From Bacteroidales bacterium (GTDB lineage: Bacteria > Bacteroidota > Bacteroidia > Bacteroidales > WRGA01): DNA of 7,971 bases. The stretch spans positions 1 through 7,971 of the forward strand of contig JAITHZ010000370.1 of assembly GCA_031279795.1 (NCBI GenBank), written 5' to 3'. The notes beneath the pieces were generated by a model, which saw only the letters and a program-made list of their open reading frames with translations, searched no databases and was not told where the DNA came from. This document shows, in pieces, positions 5,900 through 7,971 of the stretch (position 1 is its first letter; the number at the start of each line of letters is the position of its first letter). Position numbers and translations under genes: made by a program.

Positions 5900-7971
5900 A
5901 TGATTATGAAAAACTTGATTTTATCTCTATGGCTGTTTTCCGCATGTTCACTGTTTGCGCAGGTCGTTACGACGAATCCTGTGATAGTTACACAGGAAAG
6001 CGGAGAAATTGAAGTTATTTTTGATGCTGCACAGGGCACCGGCGGATTGAAAGGTTACACCGGCGACGTGTATGCACATACCGGCGTGATTACTACCGCC
6101 AGCACAAGTAATACTGACTGGAAACACGGTACGACTTGGGAGGTTAATGAGGCAAAGTACAAACTCTCCTCGCTGGGCAGCAACAAATGGAAACTGCTTA
6201 TCACTCCGTCTATCAATGAATATTACGGTGTAGCACAAAATGAAAAGGTGTTGAAGCTGGCCTTTGTCTTCCGTAGCGGAGATAGATCGAAAGAAGGTAA
6301 GGATACAGGCGGCGCTGATATTTTTATTGATGTACACGATGCTGGCCTGGCGGTGTCATTCATTACCCCGACAACTTCCCTGAGCGTTGCGGCAGGAACG
6401 AATGTTCCCATTGCCATCGCTTGTACGCAGACGGCAAAGCTGACGCTGTATGTCAACGGGAGCAGCGTTTCCTCCCTTCCTGCTGCTACAAGGCTTACGT
6501 ACATCTATTCGATTCCTGCAGCAGACGATTACCTGCTGGTTGCCGAAGCTCAAGCCGGTACCGACATTGTGCGCGATACCGTGCGGATCTGTTCGCCAGT
6601 GCCGGTTACAAGCGCTTCACGTCCGGCAGGCGTTGTTGATGGAATTAATTATATCAACAGTACAACCGTAACGCTCGTGATGTACGCTCCAAATAAAAAG
6701 AACATTTTCCTTATTGGCGATTTCAACGAATGGGCGCAATTGAACACCTATCAGATGAAAAAAGACGGCAATTACTGGTGGTACACCCTGGAAAATCTTA
6801 AGCCTGGACAACTGTATGGTTTCCAGTATCTGGTCGATGAAACCCTGCGCGTGAGCGACGCTTATACCGAGCTGGTGCTTGACCCGTGGAACGACCCGTG
6901 GATAAATGAAAAGAGTATGATTTTTCCCGACTTGAAACCTTATCCGGTGGGTAAAACCAGCGGACTGGTGGCAACTTTCCAGACCGACAAACCTGCTTAC
7001 AGCTGGAATATCGCTAATTTCCAAATGCCAAAGCACGAAAACATGGTGGTTTACGAACTGCTGCTTCGTGACTTCACAGCCGGAAAATCGCTGCAAGGTG
7101 CGTTTGACCAGTTGGATTATCTCTCGAAATTAGGCGTTACGGCCATTGAACTGATGCCCATACAGGAATTTGACGGAAACAACAGCTGGGGATACAATCC
7201 CAACCATTATTTTGCTCCCGATAAGGCTTATGGCACACCCGAAATGTACAAACGCTTTATCGACGAATGTCACCGGCGCGGCATCGCCGTTATTCTTGAT
7301 GTAGCCTTCAACCATGCTACGGGAAATAACCCGTTTGCAAAACTTTACTGGAATGATGCCACCAATAGTACAACTGCCGAAAATCCCTGGTTTAACGTAA
7401 AAGCGCCTCATCCCTACGGCGTTTTCCACGATTTCAACCATGAATTTTCGAAAACGCGCACGTATTTTAAGCAGGTGTTGCAGTACTGGCTGAAGGAATA
7501 CAAGGTGGATGGATTCCGGCTGGATTTAAGCAAGGGGTTTACACAAAATTCAAGTACTGATGCAACGGCAGGCAACTACGACCAGTCTCGCATTGATATC
7601 CTGACTGATTATTACAATGCGGCGAAAGCTGCGAACCCGAATGTGATGTTTATTCTGGAACATTTCTGCGCTTACGACGAAGAGAGCGCGTTGGCTAATA
7701 AAGGAATGTTTTTGTGGCGCAAAATGAATGACCCTTATTCGCAGGCGGTAATGGGGTGGCGTGAACGTAGCAGTTTCGAAGGAATGAATAGCTTTCCGCG
7801 CCGCTGGGTGGGCTATGCCGAAAGCCACGACGAAGAACGCAATTTCTACAAGGCAAAAGATTCCGGCGATGGCAATATTAAAACCACGTCCGTTTATCTG
7901 AAACGGGTTCCGCTGAATATAGCCTTTGTTGCGCTGCTACCAGGCCCGAAGATGATTTGGCAATTCGGCGA
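5900..7971 (+). CDS. Exported multi-domain GH13 alpha-amylase-family enzyme, 3'-truncated by the window
   Basis: A glycoside hydrolase family 13 enzyme, expected to act on alpha-glucans such as starch or glycogen outside the cytoplasm. The frame is open for 690 codons to the window end without stop or frameshift. A signal peptide is plain: Met-Lys-Asn start, hydrophobic core, likely cut after SLFA (residue 20, before QVV). A beta-rich N-terminal domain with a VYAHTG motif spans about 21-140, and an Ig-like beta domain about 145-240. A CBM48-like domain with GDFNEW at 273-278 spans about 255-335. The catalytic barrel begins near VVYELLLRDF (383-392). Region I is DVAFNH 467-472. Region II is GFRLDLSKGF 538-547 with Arg540 and nucleophile Asp542. 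Region III is acid/base Glu587 in FILEHF. Region IV is SHDEER 642-647 with His643 and Asp644. All catalytic residues are present. The start may be ATG 5900 or ATG 5906; the second gives MKN, a more usual signal peptide. The exact activity (amylase, pullulanase or branching) cannot be decided. The rest of the barrel and the C-terminus are missing. Confidence 0.93.
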   Translation, partial: MIMKNLILSLWLFSACSLFAQVVTTNPVIVTQESGEIEVIFDAAQGTGGLKGYTGDVYAHTGVITTASTSNTDWKHGTTWEVNEAKYKLSSLGSNKWKLLITPSINEYYGVAQNEKVLKLAFVFRSGDRSKEGKDTGGADIFIDVHDAGLAVSFITPTTSLSVAAGTNVPIAIACTQTAKLTLYVNGSSVSSLPAATRLTYIYSIPAADDYLLVAEAQAGTDIVRDTVRICSPVPVTSASRPAGVVDGINYINSTTVTLVMYAPNKKNIFLIGDFNEWAQLNTYQMKKDGNYWWYTLENLKPGQLYGFQYLVDETLRVSDAYTELVLDPWNDPWINEKSMIFPDLKPYPVGKTSGLVATFQTDKPAYSWNIANFQMPKHENMVVYELLLRDFTAGKSLQGAFDQLDYLSKLGVTAIELMPIQEFDGNNSWGYNPNHYFAPDKAYGTPEMYKRFIDECHRRGIAVILDVAFNHATGNNPFAKLYWNDATNSTTAENPWFNVKAPHPYGVFHDFNHEFSKTRTYFKQVLQYWLKEYKVDGFRLDLSKGFTQNSSTDATAGNYDQSRIDILTDYYNAAKAANPNVMFILEHFCAYDEESALANKGMFLWRKMNDPYSQAVMGWRERSSFEGMNSFPRRWVGYAESHDEERNFYKAKDSGDGNIKTTSVYLKRVPLNIAFVALLPGPKMIWQFG

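Noticed and set aside
6617..7096. Minus-strand frames of 90-160 codons under the GH13 gene
   Set aside because: The plus strand here carries a continuous GH13 protein with all catalytic motifs; the antisense frames show no family features.

Overview
The window looks like chromosomal DNA of a Bacteroidetes bacterium, most likely of the order Bacteroidales. The evidence is a hybrid two-component regulator (sensor, kinase, receiver and AraC domains in one chain), which is a hallmark of that phylum. In addition, start sites lack Shine-Dalgarno sequences, an exact TAnnTTTG promoter element precedes der, and the encoded proteins have Bacteroidales-like sequence. No mobile element, CRISPR array, tRNA or rRNA was seen.

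Layout: (1) 1-2600, plus strand: the C-terminal 865 residues of a hybrid two-component regulator whose N-terminus lies outside the window. (2) 2601-2731: a short AT-rich gap with an 8-bp-arm palindrome and a 9-bp tandem repeat. (3) 2732-3205, plus strand: recX. (4) 3190-3224: a long hairpin that covers the stop codons of both recX and the convergent prmC and probably serves as a shared terminator. (5) 3219-4103, minus strand: prmC, starting at GTG 8 nt after der ends. (6) 4112-5425, minus strand: der, forming a two-gene operon with prmC, with a promoter element at 5452-5459. (7) 5426-5899: an AT-rich divergent intergenic region that holds a perfect 16-bp palindrome of LacI-family operator type. 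(8) 5900-7971, plus strand: an exported multi-domain GH13 alpha-amylase-family enzyme, cut by the window end but open throughout.

How they fit: the middle is a housekeeping block. Der serves 50S ribosome assembly, PrmC methylates release factors, and RecX modulates RecA. It is flanked by two genes of polysaccharide use, a glycan-sensing type regulator on the left and an alpha-glucan-degrading enzyme on the right. The GH13 gene may be controlled by a LacI-type regulator through the palindrome at 5654-5669. Nothing links it directly to the hybrid regulator, whose targets probably lie upstream of the window. I do not see a wholly new system here. The most notable items are the operator-like palindrome, the double-stop-codon hairpin and the N-terminal architecture of the GH13 enzyme.
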